This document shows positions 40,237 to 50,092 of a stretch of DNA of 64,000 nt, one piece after another. Made by a program: the position numbers and the translations under genes. The stretch's first letter is position 1; the number at the start of each line of letters is the position of its first letter. The notes beneath the pieces were generated by a model. That model did no database searches and had not been told where the DNA came from. It saw only the letters and a program-made list of their open reading frames with translations. This stretch comes from Streptomyces roseoverticillatus (GTDB lineage Bacteria; Actinomycetota; Actinomycetes; Streptomycetales; Streptomycetaceae). The stretch covers positions 310,001 to 374,000 of the forward strand of contig NZ_JOFL01000016.1 in the NCBI RefSeq assembly GCF_000719265.1, written 5' to 3'.

Positions 40237-41235
40237 ATGGAGGGGACCGTCCCGGCACCGCCCGGCCCGGAAGGACCGCCCCCGCGCGTGCGCCGGAAGG
40301 CCGCCCGCTGGGCCGCGGGCCTGCTTCTGGCGCTGGTCAGCGGGCCGCTGCTGTGCCGGGCCTGCGACGTGGACGGCGTCACGCCGGTGCCTCAACTGCT
40401 CGCGTTCCTGCCCTGGTTGCTCGCACCCGCGGGGGCCGCGCTGGTGCTCGCGGCGGGCACGCGGTGGGCGGTGGGCTGCGCGTGGGGCCTGGCGGCGGTG
40501 CTCGGGACGCTGCACTTCCTGTCCCCGTACGAGGCCGGAGGCGCGGCGGCGTCCGGCCCGGAGGTGGCCCGGCTGCGCGTCCTGACCGCGAACCTGGAGT
40601 TCGGCGCGGCCACGCCGGGCCTGCTGGAGGCCTTGCGGCGCGAGCGGCCGGACCTGGTCTCGGTGCAGGAGTGCTCCCCGGAGGAGTGCGCACCGGCCCT
40701 GAACGGCGCGCAGGTGCGGGCCGCGTACCCGTACCGGATCGTGGTGGGCGGGGGCAGGGCGCAGGGCTCGGCGCTCCTCAGCCGGTTCCCGCTGGAGCCG
40801 GACGGGTCCGTGCGCGGGACGCTGGCGATGCCGCGGGCGCTGGTGCGGGTGGCGGGGACGCGGCTGCTGTTCCAGGTGGCGCACCCGATGCCGCCGGTGG
40901 CGGGCGGGGTGGAGCTGTGGCGCACGGAGCTGGGCCGCGTCCGCGCCATGGCCGCGGCGCGCGGCGAGGCCCCCGCCGTCATCGCCGGCGACTTCAACGC
41001 CTCGCAGGACCATGCGGTCTTCCGCGCCGTCCTGGACACGGGCGTCCGCGACAGCGCGGCCCTCCTGGGCCGCTCCCGCACCCCCACCTGGCCGTCCCTG
41101 ACCGCTCCCCCGCTGGGCGCCCAGATCGACCACGTCCTCCTCAGCCCGGCCCTCGAACCCCGCCGCGCCCGCTTCCTGGACCTGGCGGGCACGGACCACC
41201 GGGGGCTGGTGGTGGATGCGGTGCTGCACGGGTGA
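40237..41235 (+). CDS. VanJ-like membrane endonuclease/exonuclease/phosphatase family protein
   Basis: A 332-residue protein. Two to three N-terminal membrane helices (about 25-100) precede an EEP-fold catalytic domain on the outside: VLTANLEFG, LVSVQE with the metal Glu, AGDFNASQDHAVF, QIDHVLLSP and AGTDHRGLVVD. The layout matches VanJ of S. coelicolor and StaP, membrane proteins giving teicoplanin resistance, probably by acting on undecaprenyl-linked phosphate. ATG 40237 has AAGG nearby; an ATG at 40189 is the alternative. No glycopeptide genes are in the window, so resistance is not implied. Confidence 0.85.
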   Translation: MEGTVPAPPGPEGPPPRVRRKAARWAAGLLLALVSGPLLCRACDVDGVTPVPQLLAFLPWLLAPAGAALVLAAGTRWAVGCAWGLAAVLGTLHFLSPYEAGGAAASGPEVARLRVLTANLEFGAATPGLLEALRRERPDLVSVQECSPEECAPALNGAQVRAAYPYRIVVGGGRAQGSALLSRFPLEPDGSVRGTLAMPRALVRVAGTRLLFQVAHPMPPVAGGVELWRTELGRVRAMAAARGEAPAVIAGDFNASQDHAVFRAVLDTGVRDSAALLGRSRTPTWPSLTAPPLGAQIDHVLLSPALEPRRARFLDLAGTDHRGLVVDAVLHG

Positions 41236-41257
41236 GCCGGGAGTTCGGGCAGTGAAC

Positions 41258-41293
41258 GCTGACGGCGCCCCGGCCGGCCGGGGCGCCGTCAGC
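41258..41293. terminator. 36-bp perfect palindrome between convergent genes
   Basis: Two 18-bp arms (41258-41275 and 41276-41293; GCTGACGGCGCCCCGGCC and its complement) without spacer lie between the VanJ-like and protease gene stops. A strong bidirectional terminator or cruciform. Confidence 0.85.
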
Positions 41294-41312
41294 TGCCGTT
41301 GGGGGTGTCGCC

Positions 41313-43166
41313 TCAGCCGTTGTTCACCAGCGGCGTCCACGCCCCTGGTCCGTCGCCGCCCACCCCGTCGTACAGGGACGTCTCGCCGTCGGACCAGCGG
41401 ACGACGAGGTCGTCCGGGCGGCCCGAGCCGTTGAGGTCGCCCGTGGTCATGGCGGTGTCCGTCCAGGACGGGTTGGGGGCCTGGAGGCGGGTGCCCTTGC
41501 CGAGGTCGGTGCCGGTGGTGGCGTACGAGCCGAGGGAGCCGTCGGACCAGCGGACGAGGAGCGTGCTGCGGTCCTGGCCCGCCGGGCGGGGGCTGCTGAG
41601 GGCGGTGGCGTACTTCCAGTACGAGCCGGCGTCCATCAGGCGGCGCTCCGTGCCGGGGCCGGAGGGGCCGGCACCCGCGTACACGCTCAGGCTGCCGTCG
41701 ACCCAGCGGACGGCCAGGTCTGCGGACCGGTCCGTCGAGTTGTAGCGGCCGGCGGTGATCTGGGAGGCGTACTTCCAGAAGGAGCCGCCCGCGCCGAGGG
41801 TGTACTCCGGGCCGGAGCCGGTGGCCTGGAAGTCCTCGTAGTACGAGAGCTTGCCGGTGTCCCAGCGGACCATGAGGTCGGGCTTGCCGGTGCCGCTGAG
41901 CTCGCCCGCCGTGACGGTCACGGCGCGCTTCCAGAAGCTGTCGGACCGCGCGAGCTGCTGTTCGGCGCCGAAGCCGCCGCGGCCGTCGCCCGGGTAGAGG
42001 CTGACCTCGCCGTCGCTCCAGATCGTCAGCAGGTCGTCCCGCCCGTCGCCGGTGAGGTCGGCGGAGACCAGGTGCTTGGCGTGTGCCCAGGTGGAGGCGG
42101 CGCCGGGAAGGCGGGCGCTGTCGGAGGGGCGCTGGTAGGCCGTGCGGACGGGCGTCCGGTCGGCGATCGCGTCCTGGTAGAGGGCCTGGACCTCGCTGCC
42201 GAAGACGGGCGCGTAGCTGATCCAGTCCTCGCCGGTGAGGGTGCCGCCGCCGTTCCAGCCGCCGAGGCTGCCGACGATGTCGCCGGTGCGGGCCGAGGCG
42301 TCGTAGTTCGTGATCCAGGGGCTGCCGGACGTGCCGCCGTAGAAGCCGCCGCACTGCATCCGGAGCTGGTGCTGGCCGGACAGGCGCGATGTCGGCACGG
42401 TGCAGCTGAGCGCCCGCTGGTCGGTGTTATGCGAGCCGGGATAGCCCACGACGGTGACGGTGCTGGTCCAGCGGGGCGTGGGCGTCAGCCGGAGCCCGCC
42501 GGTGCGGGTCTCGGCCTGCTCGCCGCGGGAGTTGGGGCCGAGGCGGGCGAAGCCGACGTCCAGGTCGGAGTCGGGGCCGGTGCTGTTGCGGGTGTACCGC
42601 GGGTCGCTGAAGACCCGTTCCACGGGGAAGACGCCGTACGGCTGGTGGGCCGCGTCCAGGCCCTTGCGGTACTGCGGCACGAAGATCTGCTGGGTGCTCC
42701 CGGCGAGGCCCTGGGCGCAGTGCCCGGCGGTGAGGACCAGGTTGCGGCCCGGGCTCTGCACGACGCTCGCGGTGCAGTACGTGGTCCCGGTCGGGTCGCT
42801 GCTGAAGAACGTGCCGACCATGGGTATGCCGTCGCCGTACGTGCCCTGGGGCGTGCCTGCGGGCGGCGCCGCGGCGACCGACGTGAGGGGCGCGGCCAGG
42901 GCCGGCCCCGAGGCGGGGGCCTTCCCGGCGGCCGGGGTCTTCCCCGCGTCGACCGGGGCCTTGCCCGCGTCGAGGGGCTTCGCGCCCGCCATGCGCTCGG
43001 CCGTCCAGTACGTCTCGGCGGAGCGGGCCGCCGCGGCCGCGGAGGGGGCGGGGGACGGGCCGGCCGGGGAGGGGGCGGCGGCCGCCGTGGCGGCCGTGCC
43101 GCAGGTGGTCAGACCCACGGCTATGGCGAGGGTCCAGATCCGTCTGGGGGGAGACGAGGGGGACAA
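41313..43166 (-). CDS. secreted trypsin-like serine protease with FG-GAP/VCBS-like repeats
   Basis: A 617-residue exported protein. The signal peptide has an Arg pair, a hydrophobic stretch and an AAAA-type cleavage region by about residue 31. A Pro/Ala/Lys linker with AGKAP repeats follows. The S1-like protease domain (about 110-340) has His in LTAGHCAQG, Asp in DSDLDVGFARL and Ser in GGTSGSPW. The C-terminal ~270 residues contain about five repeats of the DLVVRWSDGETSLYDG type, as in FG-GAP/VCBS beta-propellers. The start is a TTG at 43166 because a stop codon lies immediately upstream in frame. Confidence 0.88.
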   Translation of the reverse strand: MSPSSPPRRIWTLAIAVGLTTCGTAATAAAAPSPAGPSPAPSAAAAARSAETYWTAERMAGAKPLDAGKAPVDAGKTPAAGKAPASGPALAAPLTSVAAAPPAGTPQGTYGDGIPMVGTFFSSDPTGTTYCTASVVQSPGRNLVLTAGHCAQGLAGSTQQIFVPQYRKGLDAAHQPYGVFPVERVFSDPRYTRNSTGPDSDLDVGFARLGPNSRGEQAETRTGGLRLTPTPRWTSTVTVVGYPGSHNTDQRALSCTVPTSRLSGQHQLRMQCGGFYGGTSGSPWITNYDASARTGDIVGSLGGWNGGGTLTGEDWISYAPVFGSEVQALYQDAIADRTPVRTAYQRPSDSARLPGAASTWAHAKHLVSADLTGDGRDDLLTIWSDGEVSLYPGDGRGGFGAEQQLARSDSFWKRAVTVTAGELSGTGKPDLMVRWDTGKLSYYEDFQATGSGPEYTLGAGGSFWKYASQITAGRYNSTDRSADLAVRWVDGSLSVYAGAGPSGPGTERRLMDAGSYWKYATALSSPRPAGQDRSTLLVRWSDGSLGSYATTGTDLGKGTRLQAPNPSWTDTAMTTGDLNGSGRPDDLVVRWSDGETSLYDGVGGDGPGAWTPLVNNG

Positions 43167-43275
43167 AGGGCCTCATCGTGCTGGCGGGACAGGAACATGA
43201 AGAACATGAACGGCTCAAAATGAACAGCTCAAAAATGCGACTCATGTTCTATCAGAGGCCCCTGACACAGAGGCG

Positions 43276-44457
43276 TCAGGCCACCGACCCCAGCCCCCGC
43301 CGCGGCTCGTGGTGGATCGGCGTGCCCGCGCCCGTCAGCGGGGCACCCGTCCCCCCGTGCCGGACGGCGACGATCTCCGCCGCGATGGACAGGGCCGTCT
43401 CCTCCGGGGTCCGCGCCCCCAGGTCGAGGCCGATCGGCGAGCGCAGCCGGCGAAGCGCGCGCTCGCCGACGCCCGCCTCGCGCAGCCGCGCCAGCCGGGC
43501 CTCGTGCGTGCGGCGCGAGCCCATCGCGCCGACGTAGGCGACGGGCAGCCGCAGGGCGCGTTCCAGCAGCGGCACGTCGAACTTCGCGTCGTGGGTCAGC
43601 ACGCACAGGACGGTCCGGGCGTCGAGCGCCCCTGCCGCCTCCTGGGCGTCGAGGTAGCGGTGCGGCCAGTCGACGGCGACCTCGTCCGCCTCGGGGAAGC
43701 GCCGCGCCGTCGCGAACACGGGCCGCGCGTCGCACACCGTCACGTGGTGGCCGAGGAACTTGCCCGCGCGGACGAGCGCCGCGGCGAAGTCCACCGCCCC
43801 GAAGACGATCATGCGTGGGGGCGGCAGGCACGACTCCACGAGGAGCGTCACCGGGTCGCCGCAGCGCGCCCCGTACAGGCCGGCCGTCACGGTACCGGTC
43901 CGGCCGGCGGCCAGCAGCGCGGCGGCTTCGGCCGCGACGGTACGCTCCAGCGCCCCGGGCCCTGTGTCCGGTCCGACGCCCCTCCCGGATCCGGCGAGAC
44001 CCCCCGCGTACGTGCCGTCCGGCCGTACGAGCAGCGCCCGGCCCAGCGTCCCGTCCGGACTGTCCACCACGCGGGCCAGCGCCACCGGCTCGCCCGCCGT
44101 CGCCGCCGCCAGCGCCTCGGCCAGCACCTCCCGCCCGGGGCCGTCCGGCAGGACCGGGACGACGAGGACGTCGAGGACTCCCCCGCAGGTCAGGCCCACG
44201 GCGAAGGCGTCCTCGTCCGAGTAGCCGAATCGTTCTCGCACGCTCTCGCCGCTCTCCAGCGCGGCGCGGCACAGCTCGTACACCGCGCCCTCCACGCACC
44301 CGCCCGAGACCGAACCGACCGCCGTGCCCCCGGCGTCGACGGCGAGGGCCGCGCCCGGCTGCCGGGGTGCGCTGCCCTCCACGGCGACCACCGTGGCGAC
44401 GGCGAACGCCCGCCCTTCCCCGCACCAGCGGTGCAGCTCCTCGGCGATGTCCAGCAT
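43276..44457 (-). CDS. xdhC: XdhC-family molybdenum cofactor insertion protein
   Basis: A 393-residue XdhC/CoxI-like protein. The N-terminal domain has AVATVVAVEGSAPRQPGAA and VSGGCVEGAVYE; the C-terminal Rossmann-like domain has MIVFGAVDFAAALVRAGKFLGHHVTVCDARP (residues about 215-245) and VAYVGAMGSRRTHEARLARL. XdhC binds sulphurated molybdopterin and hands it to xanthine dehydrogenase. The usual GAGDHA motif reads GAVDFA here. It is next to the purine permease and xanthine dehydrogenase genes, all on the minus strand. Confidence 0.92.
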   Translation of the reverse strand: MLDIAEELHRWCGEGRAFAVATVVAVEGSAPRQPGAALAVDAGGTAVGSVSGGCVEGAVYELCRAALESGESVRERFGYSDEDAFAVGLTCGGVLDVLVVPVLPDGPGREVLAEALAAATAGEPVALARVVDSPDGTLGRALLVRPDGTYAGGLAGSGRGVGPDTGPGALERTVAAEAAALLAAGRTGTVTAGLYGARCGDPVTLLVESCLPPPRMIVFGAVDFAAALVRAGKFLGHHVTVCDARPVFATARRFPEADEVAVDWPHRYLDAQEAAGALDARTVLCVLTHDAKFDVPLLERALRLPVAYVGAMGSRRTHEARLARLREAGVGERALRRLRSPIGLDLGARTPEETALSIAAEIVAVRHGGTGAPLTGAGTPIHHEPRRGLGSVA

Positions 44458-44507
44458 GACGGCCCACTCCTCACCTGACTTACGCGGTGTACATGCACGT
44501 ATGCGAT

Positions 44508-45968
44508 CTATTTGACGCCCAGCCAGCTCTCAATCGGATGCAGCGCGAAGTACGCCGTGAACACCGCCGTCAGCACCCACATGAACACGCCCGGCTCGCG
44601 CCACTTCCCCTGGGCCGCCTTGATCGCCGTGAAGGCGATGACGCCCGCGCCGACGCCCGCCGTGATGGAGTACGTGAACGGCATGAGCACCACGGTCAGG
44701 AACGCCGGGACGGCGACGGCCCGGTCGCCCCACTCGACGTGCCGGGCGTTGCTCATCATCATCGCGCCGATGACGACGAGCGCGGCGGCGGCGACCTCGC
44801 CGGGCACGATGCGGGTGAGCGGGGTGAAGAACAGGCAGGCGGCGAAGAGCAGCCCGGTCACGACGGACGACAGCCCCGTACGGGCGCCCTCGCCGACCCC
44901 GGTCGCGGACTCGATGAAGACGGTCTGGCCCGACGCCCCGGCGACCCCGCCGATCGCGCCGCCCGCGCCGTCGACGAACAGCGCCGTGCTGAGGCCGGGC
45001 AGCCGGCCGCGGTCGTCCGTCAGCCGCGCCTCCGTCGCGACGCCGATGATCGTGGCCATCGCGTCGAAGAAGCCGGCCAGGACCAGCGTGAAGACGATCA
45101 TCCCGACGCTCATGACGCCCAGCGATCCCCAGCCGCCGAACTCCACGTGCCCGAAGAGCGAGAAGTCCGGCATGGAGACGGCGCTGCCCTTGAGTTCGGG
45201 CGCGCCGTTCTGCCAGGCGGACGGCCGGAGCCCGGCGGCGGAGTTGACGGCGACGGCCAGCACCGTGCCGACGACGATGCCGATGAGGATCGCGCCGGGG
45301 ACGTCGCGGGCCTGCAGCATGAAGACGGCCAGCAGGGTGACGCAGAAGATCAGTACGGGCCAGCCGGCGAGCTCGCCCGCCGGGCCGAGCGTGACCGGCC
45401 CGCCACCCTTGGAGGCGTGCACGAAACCGGCCTTGACCAGCCCTATCAGGGCGATGAACATGCCGATGCCCATGGTGATGGCGTGCTTGAGGGCGAGCGG
45501 CAGCGCATTCATGATCAGCTCGCGGAGTCCGGTCACGGCCAGCAGCACGATCACCCCGCCGTACAGCACGCACATCCCCATCGCCTGGGGCCAGGTCATG
45601 TGGGGGGCCACCTGGGTGGAGAGCACCCCGGAGACGCCCAGCCCGGCGGCCAGGGCGAGCGGGACCCTGCCGAGGAAGCCCATCGCCAGGGTGCAGACCG
45701 CCGCGGCGAGCGCGGTGGCGGTGATCAGCCCGGTGTGGCCGAGCCGCTGCCCGGAGGCGTCCGGGCCGGAGAGGATCAGGGGGTTGAGCAGGAGGATGTA
45801 CGACATCGCCATGAAGGTGGTGATGCCGCCGCGCACCTCCCGGCCGGCGGTGGATCCGCGCGCGCTGATGTGGAAGTAGCGGTCGGGCCAGGACCTTCCG
45901 GCGGCCGGCCGCGGGCCCGCGCCCGCGTTCGGCGCCGTGGAGGCCGGCTCCACGGATGGCTGGGTCAT
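44508..45968 (-). CDS. AzgA-like purine permease (NCS2)
   Basis: A 486-residue permease with 12-14 helices in the AzgA branch of NCS2, which imports hypoxanthine, guanine or adenine. Seen: REVRGGITTFMAMSYILLLNPLIL at the first helix, KHAITMGIGMFIALIGL, FDAMATIIGVATEA, GASGQTVFIESATGVGEGARTGLSSVVTG and a late VEWGDRAVAVPAF. ATG 45968 has GGAGAAGG upstream. Placed between xdhC and the xanthine dehydrogenase genes, it would supply the enzyme's substrate. Confidence 0.93.
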   Translation of the reverse strand: MTQPSVEPASTAPNAGAGPRPAAGRSWPDRYFHISARGSTAGREVRGGITTFMAMSYILLLNPLILSGPDASGQRLGHTGLITATALAAAVCTLAMGFLGRVPLALAAGLGVSGVLSTQVAPHMTWPQAMGMCVLYGGVIVLLAVTGLRELIMNALPLALKHAITMGIGMFIALIGLVKAGFVHASKGGGPVTLGPAGELAGWPVLIFCVTLLAVFMLQARDVPGAILIGIVVGTVLAVAVNSAAGLRPSAWQNGAPELKGSAVSMPDFSLFGHVEFGGWGSLGVMSVGMIVFTLVLAGFFDAMATIIGVATEARLTDDRGRLPGLSTALFVDGAGGAIGGVAGASGQTVFIESATGVGEGARTGLSSVVTGLLFAACLFFTPLTRIVPGEVAAAALVVIGAMMMSNARHVEWGDRAVAVPAFLTVVLMPFTYSITAGVGAGVIAFTAIKAAQGKWREPGVFMWVLTAVFTAYFALHPIESWLGVK

Positions 45969-46045
45969 GAGCTGCCTTCTCCGGGGTGTGGGTGGGTAGC
46001 GGCGTGCACGACCCGGGGGACGGCCCGAGACGAAGGGCGGCACGT

Positions 46046-46075
46046 CACCGGCCGCTGGGGGGCGCGCGGCCGGTG
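46046..46075 (-). terminator. hairpin after the xanthine dehydrogenase operon
   Basis: CACCGGCCGC and GCGGCCGGTG form a perfect 10-bp stem with a 10-base loop about 20 bases past the large-subunit stop. Confidence 0.7.
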
Positions 46076-46093
46076 GTGCCCTGCGAGGGACTC

Positions 46094-48466
46094 TCAGGTT
46101 CCGGTGAGGTGTTCGGGCCGCACCGGCACCCTGCCGAGCGGCAGCCCGGTCGCGGCCCGGATCGCCGCGACGACCGCCGGGGTGGCGGACAGCGTGGGCG
46201 CCTCGCCCGCGCCGCGCAGCCCGTACGGGGCGTGCTCGTCGGCGAGTTCGAGGATGTCCACGGGTATGGCGGGGGTGTCGAGGATGGTGGGGATCAGGTA
46301 GTCCGTGAAGGACGGGTTGCGCACCAGCCCGTCCGCGGAGACGACGATCTCCTCCATGACCGCGAGGCCCAGGCCCTGGGTGGTGCCGCCCTGTATCTGG
46401 CCGGTGACGGCCAGCGGGTTCATGGCCTTGCCGACGTCCTGCGCGCAGGCCAGCTCGACGACCTTGACGAGCCCGAGTTCGGTGTCGACGTCGACGACGG
46501 CGCGGTGGGCCGCGAAGGAGTACTGGACGTGGCCGTTGCCCCGGCCGGTCCGCAGGTCGAAGGGCTCGGTGGGCCGGTGCCGCCACTCGCACTCGACGTC
46601 GACGGCCTCGTCCTCCAGGACTTCGGCCAGACCGGCGAGGACCTCGCCCGCGTCGGTGGTCACCTTGCCGCCCTCCAGCAGGAGTCCGGCGTGCGCCCAG
46701 GCGGGGTGGTACGCCCCGAACCGGGCGCGGCCGAGGGCGAGGACCTTCTCCCGTACGGCCCGGCAGGCGTGGCGGACGGCGCCGCCGGTCACGTACGTCT
46801 GGCGGGAGGCGGAGGTGGAGCCGGCCGAGCCGACGCGGGTGTCGGCGGGCTGCAGGACGACGCGGGTGACGCCGAGTTCGGTGCGCGCGATCTGGGCGTG
46901 GACGGTCACGCCGCCCTGGCCGACCTCGGCCATCGCGGTGTGCACGGTGGCCACCGGCTGCCCGGCGGTCACTTCGAGCCGCACCCGGGCCGTCGAGTAG
47001 TCGTCGAAGCCCTCCGAGAAGCCGACGTTCTTTATCCCGACCGCGTAGCCCACGCCGCGGACGACGCCCTCGCCGTGGGTGGTGTTGGACAGCCCGCCCG
47101 GCAGCGCGCGGATGTCGGGGCCGCCCCCGGCGGTCTCCCACGGCCGCTCGGGCGGCAGCGGCCGGGCCTTGACCCGGCGCAGCAGCTCCGCGACGGGCGC
47201 GGGCGCGTCGACGACCTGCCCCGTGGGCATGACGGCGCCCTGCGCCATGGCGTTGCGCTGCCGGAACTCCACGGGGTCCAGGCCCAGCCGGTCCGCGAGC
47301 CGGTCCATCTGGGCCTCGTACGCGAAGCAGGCCTGGACGGCGCCGAAGCCGCGCATCGCGCCGCACGGCGGGTTGTTGGTGTAGAGGGCGAGGGCCTCGA
47401 CGTCGACGTGATCGACCACGTACGGGCCCACGGCCAGGGACGCCGCGTTGCCGACGACGGCCGGGGAGGAGGAGGCGTAGGCGCCGCCGTCGAGGAGGAT
47501 GCGGGCCTTGACGTAGAGCAGCCGGCCGTCGCTGCTCGCACCATGCTCGTAGTGGAGCCGGGCGGGGTGGCGGTGCACGTGGCCGAAGAAGGACTCGAAG
47601 CGGTTGTAGACCATCTTCACGGGCTTGCCGGTGCGCAGCGCGAGCAGGCAGGCGTGGGCCTGCATGGACAGGTCCTCGCGCCCGCCGAAGGCGCCGCCGA
47701 CGCCGGAGAGCGTCATGCGGACCTTGTCCTCGGGGAGGCCGAGGACGGGGGCGATCTGGCGCAGGTCGGCGTGGAGCCACTGGGTGGCGATGTAGAGGTC
47801 GACGCCGCCGTCCTCGGCGGGCACGGCGAGCCCGGACTCCGGGCCGAGGAACGCCTGGTCCTGCATGCCCACTTCGTAGTCGCCGGTGACGACGGCGGCG
47901 GCGCGGGCCCGGGCGGCGGCGACGTCGCCGCGGACGACGGGCTGGCGGTGGACGACGTTGGGGTGCGGGACGTGGGCGGCGTGCGAGTCGTCGCGGGCGG
48001 GGTGCAGGAGGGGTGCGCCGGGGGCGGTGGCGCTCTCCTCGTCGTGGACGACGGGGAGTTCCTCGTAGGCGATGCGGATCCGGGCCGCGGCGCGGCGGGC
48101 GGTCTCGGGGTGGTCCGCGGCGACGAGGGCGACGGGCTCGCCGTGGTAGCGGACGACGCCGTCGGCGAGGACGGGGGTGTCCTGGATCTCCAGCCCGTAG
48201 CGGGTGGCGGCGGGCAGGTCGTCGTGGGTCAGCACCGCGTACACGCCGGGGGTGGCGAGCGCCGCGGACACGTCGGCGGAGAGGATGCGGGCGTGGGCGT
48301 GGGGGCTGCGGAGTGTGAAGCCCCACAGCATGTCCTCGTGCCACAGGTCGGAGGCGTAGGCGAACTCGCCGGTGACCTTGAGCGTGCCGTCGGGGCGCAG
48401 GACGGACTCGCCGATGCCGCCGCGGGTGCCGGCGGTCAGGTCGGCGGGGGTGCGTGCGGTGGCCAT
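46094..48466 (-). CDS. xanthine dehydrogenase molybdopterin-binding subunit
   Basis: A 790-residue large subunit of the xanthine oxidase family. Seen: GESVLRPDGTLKVTGEFAYASDL, GVGGAFGGREDLSMQAHA, ALYTNNPPCGAMRGFGAVQACFAYE with the substrate-binding Arg, AEVGQGG (molybdenum cofactor), TYVTGGAVRHACR and AQDVGKAMNPLAVTGQIQGG near the end, then RGAGEAPTLSATPAVVAAI with the catalytic Glu. It oxidises hypoxanthine and xanthine to urate. ATG 48466 follows the Fe-S subunit stop by two bases. Confidence 0.94.
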   Translation of the reverse strand: MATARTPADLTAGTRGGIGESVLRPDGTLKVTGEFAYASDLWHEDMLWGFTLRSPHAHARILSADVSAALATPGVYAVLTHDDLPAATRYGLEIQDTPVLADGVVRYHGEPVALVAADHPETARRAAARIRIAYEELPVVHDEESATAPGAPLLHPARDDSHAAHVPHPNVVHRQPVVRGDVAAARARAAAVVTGDYEVGMQDQAFLGPESGLAVPAEDGGVDLYIATQWLHADLRQIAPVLGLPEDKVRMTLSGVGGAFGGREDLSMQAHACLLALRTGKPVKMVYNRFESFFGHVHRHPARLHYEHGASSDGRLLYVKARILLDGGAYASSSPAVVGNAASLAVGPYVVDHVDVEALALYTNNPPCGAMRGFGAVQACFAYEAQMDRLADRLGLDPVEFRQRNAMAQGAVMPTGQVVDAPAPVAELLRRVKARPLPPERPWETAGGGPDIRALPGGLSNTTHGEGVVRGVGYAVGIKNVGFSEGFDDYSTARVRLEVTAGQPVATVHTAMAEVGQGGVTVHAQIARTELGVTRVVLQPADTRVGSAGSTSASRQTYVTGGAVRHACRAVREKVLALGRARFGAYHPAWAHAGLLLEGGKVTTDAGEVLAGLAEVLEDEAVDVECEWRHRPTEPFDLRTGRGNGHVQYSFAAHRAVVDVDTELGLVKVVELACAQDVGKAMNPLAVTGQIQGGTTQGLGLAVMEEIVVSADGLVRNPSFTDYLIPTILDTPAIPVDILELADEHAPYGLRGAGEAPTLSATPAVVAAIRAATGLPLGRVPVRPEHLTGT

Positions 48467-48468
48467 GG

Positions 48469-48951
48469 TCAGCCCGCCTCTCCGGCGCGGGCGGCCGCGA
48501 GGCGGACCGCGTCGAGGATCATCTCGTAGCCGGTACAGCGGCACAGGTTGCCCGAGAGGGCCTCGCGGATGTCCGCGTCGGAGGGGCCGGGGTTGCGCCG
48601 GATGAGCTCGTCGGCGGCGACGAGCAGGCCCGGGGTGCAGAAGCCGCACTGGACGGCGCCGGCGTCGGTGAACGCCTGCTGGACGACGGAGAGTTCCGTG
48701 CCGTCGCCGCCCGTGGCGAGCCCCTCGACCGTGACGACCTCGCGGCCCTCGGCCTGCCCGGCGGCCACCAGGCAGGCGCACACCGGCACTCCGTCGAGCC
48801 GGACCGTGCACGAGCCGCACTCGCCCTGCTCGCAGGCGTTCTTCGAGCCCGGCAGGCCGAGCCGCTCCCGCAGGACGTAGAGCAGGCTCTCGCCCTCCCA
48901 GACGTCGTCGGCCTGCCGCGGCCGGCCGTTGACCGTGAGGTTCACGCGCAT
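48469..48951 (-). CDS. xanthine dehydrogenase 2Fe-2S subunit
   Basis: A 160-residue small subunit. The plant-ferredoxin-type cluster is held by NACEQGECGSC and CACLV; the second, in the helical domain, by QCGFCTPG and NLCRCTGYE. Both full Cys sets are present. It carries electrons from molybdenum to FAD. ATG 48951 overlaps the FAD subunit gene by ten bases. Confidence 0.95.
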   Translation of the reverse strand: MRVNLTVNGRPRQADDVWEGESLLYVLRERLGLPGSKNACEQGECGSCTVRLDGVPVCACLVAAGQAEGREVVTVEGLATGGDGTELSVVQQAFTDAGAVQCGFCTPGLLVAADELIRRNPGPSDADIREALSGNLCRCTGYEMILDAVRLAAARAGEAG

Positions 48952-49829
48952 CGTTCGCCCCTCTCCCCGCCGCGGTAGGCGTCCCACGTCCAGCCGAGCG
49001 TGCGGCGGGCCATGACGGCGACCGCGTGCCGGCGGTAGCGGGCGCTGCCGCGGACGTCGTCGATCGGGTTGCACGCTCCGGCGGCGAGCTCGGCGAACTG
49101 CCGTGCCGCGGAGGGCGGCAGGGGCCGGCCGGACTCCCAGCACCCGCCCTCGTCCAGGGCCGCGGTGAGGAAGTCCTCCGCGGCGCGGGCCCGCACCGGG
49201 GTGGGGGCCGCGGAGCCGATGCCCGTGCGGACCGTGCGGGTGCGCGGGTGCAGCGCGAGGGAGAACGCGCACACGGCGATGACCATGGCGTTGCGCGTGC
49301 CGACCTTGGAGAACTGCTGGGGCCCGTCGGCCCGCGCGATGCGCACGGCCCGGATCAGCTCGTCCGGCGCGAGGGCGTTGCGCTTGACGCCCGTGTAGAA
49401 CTCCTCGGCGGGGATCAGCCGCGTGCCCCGCACGGACGCGGCCTCCACCTGTGCGCCCGCCGCCAGCAGGGGCGGGTGGGAGTCCCCGGCGGGCGAGGCG
49501 GCGCCGAGATTGCCGCCGACGCCGCCCCGGTTGCGGATCTGCGGCGAGCCGACGGTGTGCGCCGCGAGCGCGAGGCCGGGAAGCTCCGCCCGCAGCTCCT
49601 CCATGATCCGCGTGTACGGGACGGAGGCGCCCAGCCGGATCTCGTCCCCCTCGGTCTCCCATTCGTACAAATCGCCGATGCGGTTCAGGTCCAGCAGGTG
49701 CTCCGGCCGGCGCTGATCGAAGTTGATCTCGACCATCACGTCCGTGCCGCCCGCGATGGGGACGGCGGCCGGGTGCTCGGCCTTGGCGGCCAGAGCCTCC
49801 TCCCAGCTGCCGGGGCGCAGGAACTCCAT
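48942..49829 (-). CDS. xanthine dehydrogenase FAD-binding subunit
   Basis: A 295-residue FAD_binding_5-type subunit. Seen: PIAGGTDVMVEINF, NRGGVGGNLGAASPAGDSHPPLLA (FAD diphosphate region, residues about 110-135), FYTGVKRNALAPDELI and FSKVGTRNAMVIAVCAFSLAL, then the CO-dehydrogenase-like C-terminal domain. First gene of the operon FAD-FeS-molybdopterin subunits, divergent from pucR. ATG 49829 follows GAGAAGAG. Confidence 0.94.
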   Translation of the reverse strand: MEFLRPGSWEEALAAKAEHPAAVPIAGGTDVMVEINFDQRRPEHLLDLNRIGDLYEWETEGDEIRLGASVPYTRIMEELRAELPGLALAAHTVGSPQIRNRGGVGGNLGAASPAGDSHPPLLAAGAQVEAASVRGTRLIPAEEFYTGVKRNALAPDELIRAVRIARADGPQQFSKVGTRNAMVIAVCAFSLALHPRTRTVRTGIGSAAPTPVRARAAEDFLTAALDEGGCWESGRPLPPSAARQFAELAAGACNPIDDVRGSARYRRHAVAVMARRTLGWTWDAYRGGERGERCA

Positions 49830-50092
49830 GGGGGTTCTCTTCTCGATCGGTCTCACAGGGTCGTCCGAGGGGGTGCGCATGCGGCGGACCGCCGCCGTAC
49901 CGGCGCCGTGCGCGGCCGTGCGGCACGCCGTGGGCCCAGTACAGCGAGGGGCCGGCGGGGCGGTGCAGTCACCGAAACCATGAAGCGGTTGGCTGGCCGG
50001 AGCGCACATCTTGTAGATTCGAACGAAAGACGGGGTTGGGAAACCTCACTGCATTCCACTGGTAACAACAAGACAGATCGGCGGCGACCACG

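Noticed and set aside
43166..43175. ATG at 43175 as the start of the secreted protease
   Set aside because: It is in another frame; the protease frame has a stop immediately upstream of the TTG at 43166, so the TTG is the first possible start.
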